A DNA stretch of 64,000 nt from contig JALIGW010000002.1 of the NCBI GenBank assembly GCA_023053685.1, positions 248,109,356 through 248,173,355 on the forward strand, written 5' to 3'. This DNA is from Diadophis punctatus similis (lineage: Eukaryota; Chordata; Lepidosauria; Squamata; Dipsadidae). A model generated the notes under the pieces. The model ran no database searches and was not told where the DNA came from. It saw only the letters and a program-made list of their open reading frames with translations. Below are positions 1 to 11,640 of this stretch, one piece after another (the first letter of the stretch is position 1; every line of letters starts with the position of its first letter). The translations under genes were made by a program, and so were the position numbers.

Positions 1-186
1 TTCAGGTGTTACAGACTGTGAAGATGTTAAATCAGAAGTAAGTTGCATTTTTGAAATATGACCAGAAGAGTACTCAGTTCTTTTATTCAAAACAATCTTT
101 CCAGGCTTAGAAGCCATTTCACTATTTCCAGAGGGATACAAAGAAAAAACCAAATCTCTACTCAGCAAGGTTCTTTCCAGATCCAA
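1..186 (-). CDS. L1 ORF1 protein, N-terminal part, cut by window edge
   Basis: These 62 codons on the - strand begin MDLERTLLSRD and are identical to the N-terminus of the ORF at 16612-16070. ORF1p is the RNA-binding coiled-coil trimer protein of L1 ribonucleoproteins. Only the flexible N-terminal region before the coiled coil is visible. The rest lies outside the window. The element is an internally deleted L1 in its A2 copy, so this copy is probably also non-autonomous. Confidence 0.7.
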   Translation of the reverse strand, partial: MDLERTLLSRDLVFSLYPSGNSEMASKPGKIVLNKRTEYSSGHISKMQLTSDLTSSQSVTPE

Positions 187-911
187 AGCCAGTTAATCTT
201 TTATTTTTTATAAAAATATAAGTTATTATTATCCAAAATCAGGAAGCAAAAGGAGAAAAAGTCAATTCTCAGGGTCAGAAGTTTCCCTAAGAAAAAAAAG
301 GCAGGTAACAAAACAAAGTTACTTTCACTTCAAATGCAACACCAATTGAATTTTAAAGTTAAAATTATAGTTTAGTCCAAAGTCCAAGTCAAAGATGATG
401 AAAAAGAAAAAATTTCCCAAAGTCAAAAATCATATTAAGGGCTGCACAAGGAAGCTTTCTTTTAAACTTTCACTTTTAGGAAACGCCCTTTCCAACTTCA
501 ATCGCCATTTTAAAACTGTTTGCTATCTTGTAGCCTTCAAAGAAGAAATCAAAGTAGAGTTAAAAATAGTTACATGCCCAGCTTGCCTCCTGGCTTTTTC
601 TGCTGCTTCTCTTGGAAAACGTTGAATTCTGTCATCTGAAGCAGAATTGGTCGCGATCGTCTTGCTCCGCTTAAAGCGGAGGTGTCCCAGGTCCGGAGCT
701 TTAGGCAGGTTCCAGGGAGCCCTCACCCTTCGTGCCCCAGGATTTCCACCTGGGGCACTAGGGGGGCTCTACCTGCGCCCGCCAGCTCTTCACCCTCCCG
801 GTTTTCAGCCGCCAGACAGCTGTTTGTCGGCTTTCTGGCGGCTTTAACGGAGCCGGGGACCGGCGCCCCGAAGAAGGAGCGTCTTCGGCGAGGCCGGAGC
901 CAATCGGAAGT
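1..911 (-). mobile_element. L1 LINE, 5' end (5'UTR plus start of ORF1), A1 copy
   Basis: This is the 5' portion of an L1 read on the - strand, continuing off the window edge. It is the same insertion as 15177-17336 in block A2. The segment 640-911 is GC-rich, as expected of an L1 5'UTR and promoter, and ORF1 begins at 186. The element meets host DNA at the 19-bp target duplication 911-929 (tgcagggctaagaatttgt). The matching A3 site near 50380-50398 has no L1. Confidence 0.85.
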
Positions 912-929
912 GCAGGGCTAAGAATTTGT

Positions 930-1140
930 GACTGACACAAGTCAGCAAGTGAATTTCATGATAGAATGGATAATGGAACTTGGATCCTGGTAGTCAAATG
1001 TCACAATTAATGTAAGAAATTATTCTAGCATTGTGGCATGTTTGCTTTTTCATTGTAATGTATACTTTTGCCCCCTTTTTTGACATCTTATGCAACCATT
1101 TTATAAATAATTAAAGTTACACTTTTACTTGAATTTTACA
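930..1140 (+). other. Intron end and splice acceptor before ZNF terminal exon, A1
   Basis: This AT-rich stretch ends in a pyrimidine-rich tract and ttttacag at 1133-1140. The same acceptor position is kept in A2 (17566/17567), A3 (50168/50169), B1 (26751/26752) and B2 (40935/40936), which supports it as the real 3' splice site. No other gene is visible here. Confidence 0.6.
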
Positions 1141-1582
1141 GGCAAAGAGGATGCCAATAAGAGCAGTCTGGAAAACTGAGAATAACAATCAAGATTGAAA
1201 AGCAAAGCAAATTGAGGCAGAAATTAAAATATCTATTTTCTTCAGAAAAACCACACAATTCTTCTCCTTCCCCAGTAAGTGAAAGACAAAGGAAAGAAAA
1301 TCAAGAAGTGATTTCGAGCTGGAAAAAGTGGAGTATGCGGAACTGAAATATACATTACACAAAAAGGTCCAAGGAGATTATTTTTCCATTTCAGAAAAGG
1401 AGGGAAATATCTGGAAGTCAATGAGTAGGAAAAGGTCAATTGGATAGTCACATAGGCCAGATAGTAATGCAGGCCTTGCCCTAGAAGAAGGAAAAGGGCT
1501 TAAATCAAAGCACCCCTAAATAAGGGATCACACATATTTTCGACCTTCTCAAGAATATCAGTGGTGGAAAAGCTCCATAGAT

Positions 1583-2746
1583 GTGCCTATTGTGAGAAAA
1601 GCAGACTTCAAATCACAAGTGTGGGGAGAATCCACTCTGGAGAAGAGCAGATACAAATTATCTGAATGTGGCAAAAGCTCAGGTCAGAACAAGTCAGTTT
1701 TGTTTCATAGAAGGACCCACACAGGAGAGATGCCCTACAAGTGCTCCCAATGTGGTAAATGCTTTAGGGAAACTGGCAAGTTGGTGATACATCTGAGGAC
1801 TCACAGCAGGGAGAAGCCGTATGATTGTCCAGATTGTGGGAAATGTTTCAGTCACAATTACAACCTGGTAACACATCAGAGAACTCACACAGGAGAGAAA
1901 CCCTTTGAATGTCCTGCTTGTGGGAAAAGTTTCAGTCATAAGTCAAGCCTGGTGATTCATCAGCGGATTCACACAGGAGAGAAACCCTTTGAATGTCCTA
2001 CTTGTGGGAAAAGTTTCAGTCATAAGTCAAGCCTGGTGATTCATCAGCGGATTCACACAGGAGAGAAACCCATTGAATGTCGTGAATGTGGGAAAAGTTT
2101 CAGTGACAATTCCAGCCTGGTAAACCATCAGAGAACTCACACAGAAGAGAAACCCTTTGAATGTCCTCTTTGTGGGAAATGTTTCAGTCAGAATTCCAGC
2201 CTGATTCAACACCAGAGGATTCACACAGGAGAGAGACCCTTTGAATGTCCTCATTGTGGGAAAAGTTTCAGTCAGAATTCCAGCCTGATTCAACACCAGA
2301 GGATTCACACAGGAGAGAAACCCTTTGAATGTCCTACTTGTGGGAAAAGTTTCAATCAGAATTCCCATCTGGTGGAACACAAGAGGACTCACACAGGAGA
2401 GAAACCCCTTGAATGTTCTGACTGTGGAAAAGGTTTCAGTCGGAATTCTCACCTGGTGAGACATCAGAGAACTCACACAGGAGAGAAACCCTTTGAATGT
2501 TCTGATTGTGGGAAAAGTTTCCGTCAGAATTCTGACCTGGTAACACACCAAAGAACTCACACAGGAGAGAAACCCTTTGAATGTTCTGATTGTGGCAAAC
2601 GTTTCAGTCGGAATTTCAACCTGGTGACACACCAAAGGACTCACACAGGGGAGAAACCCTTTGAATGTCCTGTTTGTGGGAAACATTTCAGACAGAATTC
2701 CAGCCTAGTGATACACCAAAGGACTCACACAGGAGAGAAACCATAG
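1583..2746 (+). CDS. C2H2 zinc-finger protein, 12-finger array, decaying terminal exon (A1)
   Basis: The open frame of 387 codons has a degenerate finger at residues 24-50 (one cysteine only), then 12 canonical 28-residue fingers at 51-386 (CxxCGKxFxxxxxLxxHxRTH with TGEKPFEC linkers). Helix residues -1,2,3,6 read EGKI, HYNT, HSSI, HSSI, DSSN, QSSQ, QSSQ, QSHE, RSHR, QSDT, RFNT, QSSI. Family knowledge predicts a nuclear DNA-binding repressor. The terminal exon starts at 1141, but its linker (1141-1580) holds stops and frame changes, and a first finger (CAYC at about 1581) is out of frame. The frame ends at a TAG inside the next finger, where A3 has a tyrosine codon. Probably a recent pseudogene; the GTG at 1583 is not a true start. 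Confidence 0.85.
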   Translation: MPIVRKADFKSQVWGESTLEKSRYKLSECGKSSGQNKSVLFHRRTHTGEMPYKCSQCGKCFRETGKLVIHLRTHSREKPYDCPDCGKCFSHNYNLVTHQRTHTGEKPFECPACGKSFSHKSSLVIHQRIHTGEKPFECPTCGKSFSHKSSLVIHQRIHTGEKPIECRECGKSFSDNSSLVNHQRTHTEEKPFECPLCGKCFSQNSSLIQHQRIHTGERPFECPHCGKSFSQNSSLIQHQRIHTGEKPFECPTCGKSFNQNSHLVEHKRTHTGEKPLECSDCGKGFSRNSHLVRHQRTHTGEKPFECSDCGKSFRQNSDLVTHQRTHTGEKPFECSDCGKRFSRNFNLVTHQRTHTGEKPFECPVCGKHFRQNSSLVIHQRTHTGEKP

Positions 2747-3154
2747 GAATGTCCGGAGTGTGAGAAAAATTTCAGTAGTAGGTCTAGTCTCATCAGTCAT
2801 GTAGTTGGATGATACTTCAGGCGAAAATCATCCTTTATTGCACACAAAGTAACACATATGAGGCAAACGCTGCCAGGTTTAGAGAAAGCTTGAATTTTGT
2901 TTCTGATTTCCCATTGGAAGTGTAAGTGAGAAACTGACAATTTGAATTGTGGCTTGATTCGTTTTAGTCAGCATCTCTCAGGAATATAATTTTAGGTGGG
3001 GAGAAAAAAATGGAAAATATTAGTTTGATAATGGCTGAATACCTGTGTGTGTTTGTCAACAGAGGTTACTGGATATTTTCTTTTACAGAGTCATGTGACC
3101 AGATGGGTTACAAAGAGGTCAAGTAACAGGCCTGGGAGCTACAAAAACTGCCTG
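2747..3154 (+). pseudogene. Disabled C-terminal finger and 3'UTR of A1 ZNF
   Basis: After the TAG at 2744-2746 the same frame continues as a finger (ECPECEKNF...LISHVVG) to a TGA at 2810-2812. A3 has about 40 extra bases here, encoding the link to one more finger (RCPVC...). A1 and A2 share the deletion, so it predates their split. The rest is AT-rich 3' sequence shared by all A copies. Confidence 0.75.
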
Positions 3155-3248
3155 AGTTATTTATAAACTACCTGGAGTTTTTAATAAAATGTTGTACGCC
3201 GCCCTGAGTCCTGAGGGAGTAGGGCGGCATAGAAAAACTGCCAAATAA

Positions 3249-3335
<87 letters not shown>

Positions 3336-3342
3336 ATACCTG
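3155..3342 (+). mobile_element. L2-type LINE 3' tail with (AATA)n, A1-only insertion
   Basis: The segment contains the perfect hairpin gccgccct/agggcggc (3198-3205 with 3221-3228) followed by about 95 bp of AAAT repeats (3243-3338). It is the 3' end of the L2 family seen whole at 56130-60323. A2 reads straight through from gcctg to cagaac (19490-19502), so the insertion came after the A1/A2 duplication. The flanks gcctg and acctg may be a short target duplication. Confidence 0.85.
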
Positions 3343-4077
3343 CAGAACATTTTGGGGAAGGGAGATTGGTGTGCACAAGAGGCAATTTGTTTGAGCTCCA
3401 GAGACACCTGAGTTGTTGGAATAAAATGCCGCTGTTTATATTCTATCGAGCCAGTCCTGCTTCCTCTAGTTGTTCCATTACATGCTCCCCTTTCCAATTT
3501 TCACTGGCACTGTTGATGTTACCTGGTTTGGGCAATGAAACGTCTGCAAGAAAACCAGCAAGCTCAGTGAGAACCAAGGACCCCTCATTTCAAACCTGAG
3601 CTACAAATATTCTGCTTTATTGCTAATTTTCAGTTTTTCCCTCCTGCTCCTGGGCCCCTCCCCTTCTTGCAGTGTCCTTGCCCACCAAGCCCCCCTTGTG
3701 CACCCTCCCTGCGAGGGGGTCTCCGGAGCCCTGGCACACACAAGTGGGTGGAGACCAGGAAGGGGAGGGGAAGAGCATGGAAACTGGGCTCCCAGCCTCT
3801 TTTTCCCCCCTTTCTGCCTCCTCTCTAGGCACAAAGGAAAAGCTCTCTTTAGTTTAACCCCTTCACTGTAGCCGCTGTGGTGAGGGGGCGACTGGGCCAC
3901 CGACAAGCAATGCAAAATGCTCCAGCCGGGACACGCAGAAGACCATTACCCTCATCACCCCTCTAGGAATAAGGCTTTCTTTCTCGGTTTTATGCATTTC
4001 TGTAGTGATCTCTTACAAATAATGTGACTCTTTTGTTAGGTCCTCTTTTTTTTGAAGTTTGTATCTTTTGAGTAGTC
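3343..4077. other. Non-coding flank shared by A1 and A2
   Basis: Nothing coding is recognised. The interval matches 19497-20387 in A2, except that A2 has about 170 extra bases at 19795-19965. Both strands carry short open frames that differ between copies, as expected of chance ORFs in a GC-rich stretch (3640-3900). Confidence 0.6.
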
Positions 4078-4290
4078 CTCAATGGCTCTAAATCCACATG
4101 GAGAGAAGTAAGCAGTAGAGTACCACAAGGTTCCGTCCTAGGCCCAGTACTCTTTAATATCTTCATAAATGACCTAGATGAGGGAATAGCAGGAGAACTA
4201 ACCAAATTTGCAGATGACACCAAGCTGGCAGGAGTAGCAAACACCCCAGAGGACAGACTCAGAATCCAGAGGGACCTCGACAGACTCGAA
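4078..4290 (+). mobile_element. CR1 LINE fragment (reverse transcriptase core), A1
   Basis: The translated frame carries the CR1 RT signatures [21 protein letters not shown] and FADDTKLAG. It breaks at 4290 into unrelated sequence, whereas the A2 copy runs on to about 20972. It is a dead fragment. Confidence 0.85.
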
Positions 4291-4897
4291 TGTCATACTG
4301 CCCCTTATGTATTAGTTCTTCCAGGTTCACCTCATTTGTCCCCCAAACTTTGAGAATTTGTGTTTAAGCATTTGAGTCCTGTATGGCTAACCATGGGTAT
4401 GCTTCCTGTATCTCCTCCTATATATCTCAGTTTTTCTTCCTTGCTATCACTCACTCCCCTGTGAGAAGAACGGGAGAAGGAAGGCAGGAAATGGATCATC
4501 TATTTAGAATGAGCATTTTTCCATATTTTTGGGGGGAGAAGAGCAGCGCAAGTCTATGGGAGCCAAAAATCGGATGGCATCTAATAGCCCTTTTGCAGTG
4601 TAACAGTGAATTACGCATTTTAATGCAATTTGTTAGTCAGAAGTGATGCCACCAGACTCCTCTTCACCAGTGGTGGGTTGTAAAATATTTTGCCACCAGT
4701 TCGTGCATGCGCAGAAGCCTCCCGGGCAGGTGGGCAGAGTCTCCCACCGCCAGTGCTACCAGTCCAAGAACCGGTCCGAACCGGGAGCAGCCCAACGCTT
4801 CTCTTGACATACTGTATAAGGCGAAATGTTGTATTTGTATTTAGCAAATCGCAACATCTGATGACAGGGTGAAGATGGTGGGTGTCGTAGTCCAAAC
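4291..4897. other. Non-coding stretch with partial hAT-like remnant
   Basis: Around 4671-4795 there is a cagtggtgggtt start and an accggtccgaaccgggagcag stretch like the ends of the element at 6834-7604, suggesting a small related non-autonomous hAT. No target duplication could be confirmed. The rest shows nothing recognisable. Confidence 0.4.
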
Positions 4898-5454
4898 TAG
4901 AGATGTGAAGGCCCGGAAAAAACCTGGAAAAATTCAGAAAAAACCCGTTTTTTCCATTTTTTTCCTGAAGGGTTTTTTGTTTTTTCCAAAAAAACTGGAA
5001 AAATTGAAAAAAGAAAAAAAAACATTGTGGAATATTTTATTTTAACATGATGAATAAAATATTTTAATACAGGGTGTTCAAATATTTTCCAAATCATTTC
5101 TAAAAAAAATGTATGATATCAGATTATTCTAATTTCTGTGCACTGAGTGAGGACAAGCAAGTCCTAGGTAACAAACTGAACCCTCCAACGCAAGAACAGT
5201 ATGCATTTCTTCCTTTAGGAGATGCTGCTATTGTAACAAGAAAATGGTTTCAGTTTTGCTTTTGCATGTTAGTGGGTGTGTTTGTTTTGTTCTGTCCTCT
5301 TCACTAGGCCTCAAAAGCATTGGAAGAAAACACAGAGCAACAAAAAGGACCTGAAAATAAACTAGTAAGCAGTTCAGGAGATTGTTGCTCCCTTTGTTAC
5401 AAATAAATATTATAATAAAAGTAAATTCTGTTTGTGATAATTGTTTGGCTACAC

Positions 5455-6349
<895 letters not shown>

Positions 6350-6676
6350 GGCTACACTATATTTTTAATATGCTAGTTGTGACAATTTTATGCTAAGTCA
6401 AATTGTCCATAGTCATATTTTATGTTCCTAAAGTAACAGAATGACTTTCAATCTTAAAAAGACAAAAAAGTGCTAATGTAGCATTTTTTTCAGTTTTTCT
6501 GAAAATTTCCGTTCCCCTCCCCTTGAAAAAAATGGAAAAAAGCCTTCAAAATTTCCGGAAATTTTACATCTCTAGTCCAAACACATCTACAGGACTTCTT
6601 TGCCTCTCTTCAATAGCGATGAATTCCTTATTTGCATTTAGAGGGGAAGATTAGCACATGCAACTATATTTTAATA

Positions 6677-6820
6677 AGAATAGAATAGAATAGAATAGAA
6701 TAGAATAGAATAGAATAGAATAGAATAGAATAGAATAGAATAGAATTTTATTGGCGGAGTGTGTTTGGACACACAAGGAATTTAATCTCCGTCCTTGGTT
6801 TTGGTCTTTTGGCCTTCCAG
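6677..6820 (-). mobile_element. (AATAG)n microsatellite joined to Snake1-like CR1/L3 tail
   Basis: Fourteen or so AATAG units (6677-6746) run into ttttattggcggagtgtgtt and acacacaaggaattt. This matches my memory of the 'Snake1' CR1-type LINE tail that seeds AATAG microsatellites in snake genomes. Orientation is reverse. This is the strongest single pointer to a snake. Confidence 0.75.
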
Positions 6821-6833
6821 TGGGGGTGGGTGG

Positions 6834-7604
6834 CAGTGGTGGGTTCCTACCAGTGCGGTCCACTCTATAGCACCGGTAGCGGCCTGCTGGTGACGTCACA
6901 GTACCGGTGCGGTTGGTTGCCGGTGCCTGGGCGCCGCCATTTCAAATTTTTTTTTAATTTTTTAAAAACATTTTCTTCTGCGCATGCCCAGAAGCCGAGC
7001 TTCCGGCACTGCGCATGCGCTGCCTTCCTACCCCACAGTGAGTCCAAGCAGGGGATGATGGCTGAGGGAGCACGTGAGACGCTGAAAGAGCCTGACAATT
7101 AAGTCTTTCCCCGTCCCTTCGCTTGAAAATAATAAGAAGCTCGCATTTGACACTTTTCCTTCATTTTTGCCTAAAGCTTCCCAAAGTGGGCGTTTTCCGA
7201 AAGCTTAACCTTTTATACTGTTAATTTTATACAGTTTTATACTGTTATTCTTTAGATGAAAACATTGAGGACTGTTAAAAGATATTGTTCTTTTAACAGT
7301 CCTCAATATTTTCGTCTAAGGAATCCATGACTGAAACCAAAAATGCTGTATGAGACTTGCTTGTCTTTTAACCATATTATTTTCTGCATATAAAGGTTGC
7401 TGTGTTGCCATGGTGTAACACACACTTTGTATGCAAAGCTTTTCATGTAAGGTATAAAATAGCAAAAATAGTAGTAACATCTCTCTGAAATAACTAATAT
7501 ATGACCGGTAAGCCATGCCCACCGGTCACATGGCTGGCAAGCCACACCCACAAAATAAACCACGCCCACAGAGTGGTAGTAAAAAAGTTAGGAATCCACC
7601 CCTG
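6834..7604. mobile_element. hAT DNA transposon, non-autonomous
   Basis: Inverted ends are cagtggtgggttcctacc and taggaatccacccctg. A perfect 8-bp target duplication gtgggtgg lies at 6826-6833 and 7605-7612. The interior has no transposase frame. Confidence 0.9.
7252..7319. repeat. Internal hairpin of the hAT element
   Basis: Two 29-base arms (7252-7280 and 7291-7319) are nearly perfect reverse complements around a 10-base loop. The sequence lies in the middle of the 6834-7604 transposon. Confidence 0.85.
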
Positions 7605-7612
7605 GTGGGTGG

Positions 7613-8600
7613 TGGGTGACGGTCTTTTGCGTCCTGGTTAGAGGGCTTTGGGGGCGCCCCACTCCCTGCAGCGCTTCAGTTGAAAGGGTTGAACGCAGAG
7701 AGCTTTAGGCTTAGAGAGGAGGCAGGAAAGGGGGCTGGGAATCCAGCTTCCCTCCCGCTCCCCTTCCTGCTCTCCCGGTGTCTCTTAAGCCAGGGCTGAG
7801 GAGATTGCGGGGAAAGGCGCTCAAGGGGCGCCAGGTGGGCAAGGGCGCTGCGGGGGAGGGGACCAAGGAGGGGGGGAGGAAGAGGGAATACCCAGGTGCA
7901 GGAAGGGAGGAGGGATTCCTTGGGGGAGGGAAGGAGAGCGAGGTGGGGTTTTCTCTAGTTGCGGCCCCTCCCTTTCGGTGTCTCCGCCTTTCCTTGCAAG
8001 GTTGTCTATTCCATGGGAACCGCTGCGCCGCCGCTTCTCCTCCTCCCCGGTTGCTGCTTCTTCGAAGGCTCTCCGATCCCCTTAAGCTCCTCCCTCCGAG
8101 CCCCCCCTCTTTCCCCGCAGGCCCAAGATTTGGTGCAGCCCGACTCCCTGGGTGAGGCCGCCTGGTTTGGGGGAAGGTTGGGCACCACCGTTCCCACGTT
8201 CCCCTGTGGCTGCTGGGGAGGATCCGCCTCCCAGGGTCTGGAGGGGAGGAAGAGGGTCTGGATTCAATGGGATCGTGGCTGGAGGGGCTCCCTCCCAGGG
8301 CGTGAATCCTGGCATCTGAATGGCGGATGAGGGAGACCTGAAAGGTATCCAAGAGGGCTTGCTTGGAGATGCAGCACCTGAATCTGCCTCTCTTACCTGA
8401 CCAGATTCCCTTTCTGGTGACTGCTGCATCCCTATTTATCTCCACCCCACTAACTGATCATCCATCAGCAGTGACCCATGGAAGTTTTCAATTTTAGTTT
8501 TAGCCCTTTTATGGGCTGTACAATCTACCCTGAAAAACAAGCTTTCCACTCTGTTTACAAACAGCTTTCCAAAGAGATTCTGTGACATACAGGTAATCCT
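7613..8600. other. GC-rich, CpG-bearing stretch without recognised gene
   Basis: Bases 7620-8340 are GC- and CpG-rich. A 244-codon open frame on the - strand (8445-7711) is rich in P, R, G and S and has no recognisable domain. Such frames arise by chance where stop codons are rare. The stretch could be the CpG island of a lost or displaced promoter. Bases 8340-8600 show nothing. Confidence 0.4.
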
Positions 8601-8849
8601 CGATTTACAACACTTTGTTTAGTGACAGGTAGGGATGGGCCTTAGAATAACTTTATTGTCACTTTGAATGTACCCTATTCAGCATACATTGAAATGTCAT
8701 TGCATACAGCTCTCAAAGGGTCACCGCCTCCCATATACACTACATAAGCATGACTAAATCAATAAATACAAAATTATGCATATACCCACATATAAAAGTG
8801 TTCTTTTGCCTCTTATGGGGAGATGGTGGTCATCCGTGATTAGAACCCT

Positions 8850-9130
8850 CAGTACAGTAGTGGCATCTATGGCTGAGCTTTAAGGGGTTAAAACCAGCAA
8901 GTATTATAGTGCTAGAAAGGATGGGAAGCGAAGAGAAGCACAGCAACTTCCTCTTCCGGATCACTCAATGTGCGGAAGGTGGTGTGCAGAGTGGATCCTG
9001 TGCTCTTCCTAGGGTGGATGCAGCAACTGGAAGGTGAGTTGAGGGCAGGTTGGAGGAGAATCCGGGAGCAAGTAAGGATGCTTGATTTCCTCCATGATGT
9101 GGAAGCAGAGAAGCAACTGGGCTGAAGCAT
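8850..9130 (+). repeat. Three-copy repeat unit 'R' with conserved 42-codon frame (copy 1)
   Basis: This unit shares sequence with the reverse strand of 35690-35940 and 45670-45910. At 9000-9125 one frame encodes a peptide with QQLEGELRAGWRR, EQVRMLD and VEAEKQL, ending at TGA. The other two copies keep QQLVGELRTGWRR, EQERLLD and VEAEKQL. The charged heptad-like pattern suggests a coiled coil. I do not recognise the family. It could equally be non-coding repeat sequence that happens to stay open. Confidence 0.5.
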
Positions 9131-9269
9131 GTCAGCTGCTGCTGCTGCAGGTTCCTTCCCTCCCCAGATTTAAGCCTGCTGGTGCTGCACGCTGTGAAAC
9201 TGGTGGCTGCAATTTTCTGCTGGTGGGAAGATTTAAAAAGTCTCTTTCAAGTTTAAGGTTGATTCTTTG

Positions 9270-9412
9270 GGAATGGCTTCCCTCCATAAATTATGGGTGC
9301 TCCATCACTGGAGGTTTTTAAGAAGAGATTGCACAACTATTTCTCCGGAGGGCTATAAGGTTCCTGTCTGAGAAGAGGATTGGACTACAAGACTACCAAG
9401 GTCCTTTTTAAT
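9270..9412 (+). mobile_element. CR1 LINE 3' end fragment
   Basis: The stretch gggtgctccatcactggagg, then ttggactacaagactaccaa, matches the CR1 C-terminus and 3' tail seen intact at 34000-34128. It is truncated at the 5' side. Confidence 0.75.
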
Positions 9413-9419
9413 TTTCTTA

Positions 9420-10471
9420 TTCTGTATGTACCTGCTGTTTTCCTGCTACAATAGCAGACTAATCTGCCAATAGTCTCTTGTGGATTTTTAATTTTTTTTA
9501 CTTCCATGTCCAGCCAACAAGCACGCTATTTCCTATTGGTGCCCCATTCCATGAATTAACCAGGTGAAACTAAAAAAAATACCTGTTTCCCCGAAAATGA
9601 TACATGTCCCCATAATAAGGCCAATCAGGCTTTTCAGCACATGCGCTGAAATAAACCCTCCCAACTACTTTCCGGGGAAAGTGGGGGACATGCCGAGAGC
9701 CACTCTTTTTGCGGCGGGCACTCTTTTGGCCAGGAGAGAGGAAGCAAGGGAGAGGCGGGTGCGCACACACCCCACGGGACTGGCTCGACTCCTCTGAGCT
9801 CTGCCTCTGGTGGCATTTTAACACACGCTCCTGCCTGTGAGGAGGTGGCAAGGCAGGGATCGAGGCTCGCCTCCTCTTCCTCGCAGGCAGGAGCGCATTT
9901 CCTGAAAGGAGACCGGTCGGGTACAGTGAGCTCACAAACGCAGGGCTTGAGCTGCAGATGGGCGCATCCAGCCCGTCCCTGTTGCTGCGCATGCAGCGGC
10001 CGAGGCTTTCCAGGCGCCTATCGCAATGAGCCGGAGGAGCCGTGTGCTGGCCTGGAGCTGCTGCTGCGACACTCGGGCACTCGCTGCTTGTGCCTCTGCA
10101 ACTACTGACATTGCAGAGCCCTGTAGTCAGCTAGAGAGCACTGGGCCGCGGATCAGCCTCGCCGCCTCTTCGGCTCTGCCTCCCAACCCCACCTCACTCG
10201 CTCGCCGGCTCAGGTCGCTCATCCTCCACCTGCCCTCCCCGCGTTCTTCAGACGGGGGCTGCAGGCGATGGTGGTGCATGGGAATCCCCCGCAGGAACAG
10301 CACCCGATGCACCCCCCTCTCGCTTGCTCTCTCTCTGTCCAAGGAACCCGACGTAGCTATGAGTACCAGGGTGGACGCTCGTCTTGCGGCCCGCCCCACC
10401 CCGCCTCACCTGCCACCCCTAAATTGCATCCCAACATGAGACGCCTATCCTACCTGGAACTTGTAGCTCTG
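9420..10471. other. GC-rich unclassified sequence
   Basis: Near 9580 the sequence cctgtttccccgaaaatga resembles the start of a common reptilian DNA-transposon family, but no other end or target duplication was found. From 9700 to 10430 the sequence is GC-rich with only short chance ORFs. No gene is recognised. Confidence 0.35.
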
Positions 10472-10695
10472 TCACGTTCCTCGGTGTTGTGTCCACTGAC
10501 CACGCCGGCTGCATTGGTGGCAGATGGCATCCTTGAAATTACATAAAGCCCTCAGGTGATTACCCCCGCAACCCATACACGGAGTTTGCGGGGGCGCACG
10601 ACCCTTAAGCCGCCTCTTGTTGGGCGCCTCGTTAAGGCGGCAAATCTCATCTTCAGGGCTTAGCTCGCTCTCAGTCGCTTCTTCGTTTTTTCTGC
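10472..10695 (-). pseudogene. Gypsy-type retrotransposon Gag fragment (CCHC knuckle)
   Basis: On the - strand the frame includes CMGCGGNHLRALC followed by CHQCSRRGQ. This is the CxxCGGxHxxxxC plus CxxCxRxGx zinc-knuckle pattern typical of Ty3/Gypsy Gag nucleocapsid proteins, which bind element RNA. The expected last histidine appears as glutamine (GQWTQH). Downstream it ends within a few codons; upstream it joins CR1 sequence, so only a scrap remains. Confidence 0.65.
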
Positions 10696-10699
10696 CGAA

Positions 10700-10845
10700 A
10701 ATAGCCAATGCAGTCCTAGGCTGCATCAACAGAGGCATAGTGAGGGCCAAGACAGGAAGAAGCGATAGAGTTGCTTTACACTGTGCTGGTGATAGCAGAA
10801 CTAGAATAATTTGTTTGGTGACATTTTGGTCACCATGATACAACC
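10700..10845 (+). mobile_element. CR1 LINE fragment
   Basis: The + frame reads NAVLGCINRGIV and later FWSP. This matches the KKANTVLGCINRGI...QFWSPR region of the CR1 RT at 33540-33670. It has an internal deletion and is dead. Confidence 0.75.
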
Positions 10846-10930
10846 AACTCCATCTTGCTATGACTCTATGAATGTAGAGGCAGTTTAGAAAATAGGTCCA
10901 CAATAGCGCCATAAACGTACTTGTGGTAAA

Positions 10931-11640
10931 GGGATTTTTTTTTAAAAAAATGTTATTTTATTCAAAATATTAATATACAGTACAAACTCCAAAAACCGAA
11001 ATAATTTTTTAAAAATCAAAACAAGGATAGAAAAAACATATAAAAAGAAAAAAATGAACATTAAAAAAAGACAAACACAGATTTACTTTTATTATCCCCA
11101 CACTAGAATATTCATAAACATACTGGAGCAATATCAGTTTCCGCCCCTTCTGAAGCAGGCCCAAAATTTACTTCTTCTATTTACAACCAATTTGACATTC
11201 ATCTATGTACAATTTATAAAGGCATTGTAATTAACAGGTGAACCAGAAACAAAGTTAAACATCAAAGCACTTTGTTAACAATCTACTATTTGAATAAAGT
11301 TTAGAATGGTTTCTCTAATTTGTCCGGGATGAAATATCTTTGTTTGATTCTTATTAATAAAACTTTTTCTTAAAATTTAAGTTGAGAACAATAAGACAAC
11401 AGTTGTGTCTTATTCCCCCAAATCATAAAAAACCTCTTGGTTGATCTGTGTTCTAAATTGTTTTCCAGTTAGATATGGCAAGTCCATGCCCCAGTCTACT
11501 TAAGAAAGCCCAGTTCATCATGCATTGAGTCTCTTAATTCTAAATCTGTAAGGAGCCACATCTGCTTCAACCTTTTCTCAACCATCCTGCAGTTTCCAAA
11601 CCGTGGTGAGGGGTCTTTTAAGAAGTGGCTGTGCTCCCCA
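10931..11640 (-). mobile_element. L1 LINE 3' fragment, reverse orientation
   Basis: It begins with a poly-T run (poly-A on the - strand) followed by an attttattcaaaatatt-type AT-rich 3' region like those at 13133 and 15177. The 5' limit near 11640 is estimated. No ORF2 domain is open. Confidence 0.55.

Noticed and set aside
1694..2686. Long open frames antisense to the zinc-finger arrays (also at 18120-19028, 38911-39819 and 49201-49566)
   Set aside because: They repeat every 28 residues ([19 protein letters not shown]) because they are shadows of the tandem fingers on the other strand.
3601..3915. Overlapping frames on both strands in the ZNF flank as genes
   Set aside because: Lengths and frames differ between A1 and A2 because of indels, indicating no coding constraint.
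7711..8445. 244-codon frame as a possible gene
   Set aside because: It is GC-rich with P/R/S/G bias, has no domain and no partner frame in a paralogue; a chance ORF is more likely.
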